NCBI RefSeq assembly: GCF_905220705.1
Contig: NZ_CAJNAT010000001.1
Coordinates: 868,001 to 932,000, forward strand
Direction: 5' to 3'
Source: Paraburkholderia domus
GTDB taxonomy: Bacteria > Pseudomonadota > Gammaproteobacteria > Burkholderiales > Burkholderiaceae
DNA: 64,000 nt
Made by a program: the position numbers and the translations under genes. Shown in pieces: positions 63,479 to 64,000 of this stretch (its first letter is position 1; every line of letters starts with the position of its first letter). Under the pieces are notes generated by a model, which made no database searches, was not told where the DNA came from, and was given only the letters and a program-made list of their open reading frames with translations.

Positions 63479-64000
63479 TTACTTATGGCTCAAACGACGC
63501 ACGAGCCAATCCCCGAACGACTGCACCAGTTGCACGAAGACGATCAGGATCACCACGACCGTCACCATGACTTCCGGCAGGAAACGCTGATACCCGTAGC
63601 GAATGCCGAGATCGCCGAGACCGCCACCGCCGATCGCACCGGCCATCGCCGAATAGCCGACCAGCGAGACAAACGTGATCGTCAAACCGGCGACTACACC
63701 CGGCAGTGATTCCGGCAACAGCACCTTGAAGACGATCTGGCTGGTGGTCGCGCCCATTGCCTGCGCCGCTTCAATCAGACCGCGATCGACTTCGCGCAAC
63801 GCTGTCTCAACCAGACGCGCAATGAACGGCGCGGCGGCGATCGTGAGCGGCACCACGGCCGCAGCCGTGCCGATAGAAGAACCCACCACGAGGCGCGTAA
63901 ACGGAATCACCGCGACCAGCAAGATGATGAATGGCGTGGAACGCACCGCGTTGACGATCACGCCCATCACGCGATTCACGGCAATGTTTTGCAGCACGCC
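63479..64000 (-). CDS. metI: Methionine ABC transporter permease MetI (5' end outside window)
   Basis: The permease of the MetNIQ methionine importer. The visible part shows four hydrophobic segments and the EAA loop (EAAQAMGATTSQIVFKVLLPES) that contacts the ATPase MetN. The frame is open to the window edge at 64000, so the first residues are missing. It is upstream of metQ in the same direction. Confidence 0.92.
   Translation of the reverse strand, partial: GVLQNIAVNRVMGVIVNAVRSTPFIILLVAVIPFTRLVVGSSIGTAAAVVPLTIAAAPFIARLVETALREVDRGLIEAAQAMGATTSQIVFKVLLPESLPGVVAGLTITFVSLVGYSAMAGAIGGGGLGDLGIRYGYQRFLPEVMVTVVVILIVFVQLVQSFGDWLVRRLSHK

Noticed and set aside
1-64000. CRISPR array, prophage, transposon or integron
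   Set aside because: No regularly spaced repeats, integrase, transposase or phage structural genes were seen.

Overview
This is a stretch of a high-GC betaproteobacterial chromosome, almost certainly Burkholderia sensu lato and most like Paraburkholderia. The evidence is the gene content and order: rpsP-rimM-trmD-rplS; pmbA, yjgA/darP, mogA, orn, an M48 protease and rsgA; tandem tRNA-Asn genes; and many Burkholderia-type regulators and transporters. Most of the window is ordinary chromosome. I see no insertion sequence, prophage or CRISPR array.

Layout. 1-2643: mobA (cut by the window edge) and moeA for molybdenum cofactor, then a small membrane protein and a GNAT acetyltransferase. 2817-8839 (minus): rmuC, a 2-hydroxyacid dehydrogenase, an NhaD/CitMHS-type antiporter, lutC and pncB. 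9120-9809: fdxA and two identical tRNA-Asn genes with promoter and terminators. 10011-16968: creA, an AraC regulator with azlCD, an unknown protein, a UvrD-type helicase and a small Lys/Gln/Ala-rich periplasmic protein. 17161-24362: S4-domain protein, MATE pump, BASS transporter, phospholipase-D lipoprotein, fumC and a thioesterase. 24508-31878: GlxA-type regulator coupled to an MFS transporter, a 47-residue lipoprotein, an ArsR-type regulator, a FecR-domain surface protein with a Pro/Gln repeat tail, and thyA.

32042-41930 is the most interesting region. A divergent sigma-54 activator gene (minus) faces a run of seven genes for exported proteins, and a second, paralogous sigma-54 activator closes the run. 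The central proteins match the plan of the Pseudomonas Fap functional-amyloid system: two subunits with three Gly/Asn repeats each (GVNxASGxxNxQxN in the larger), a C39-type cysteine peptidase (FapD-like), a further secreted protein (FapE-like) and an outer-membrane barrel with an N-terminal coiled coil (FapF-like). Two secreted proteins of 183 and 164 residues at the front of the operon are unfamiliar. A near-consensus sigma-54 promoter lies just upstream of the first gene, and an 18-bp perfect palindrome suited to an enhancer site lies about 110 bp before the expected start of transcription. Both activators carry an N-terminal domain like VpsR, a biofilm regulator that responds to cyclic di-GMP, so the locus is probably a matrix-fibre system under biofilm control.

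42202-64000: folA, pmbA, yjgA, mogA, orn, M48 protease, rsgA, a DUF2007 protein, a CobD/CbiB-like protein and a Nudix hydrolase; the rpsP-rimM-trmD-rplS operon (minus); a sorbosone-dehydrogenase-like protein, a TM2 protein and a radical-SAM protein; the divergent pair lrp/dadA; an acyl-CoA dehydrogenase behind etfBA; and the methionine importer genes metQ and metI (metI cut by the window edge). Start codons were moved inward from the longest frame where a ribosome binding site, signal peptide or family length supported it.
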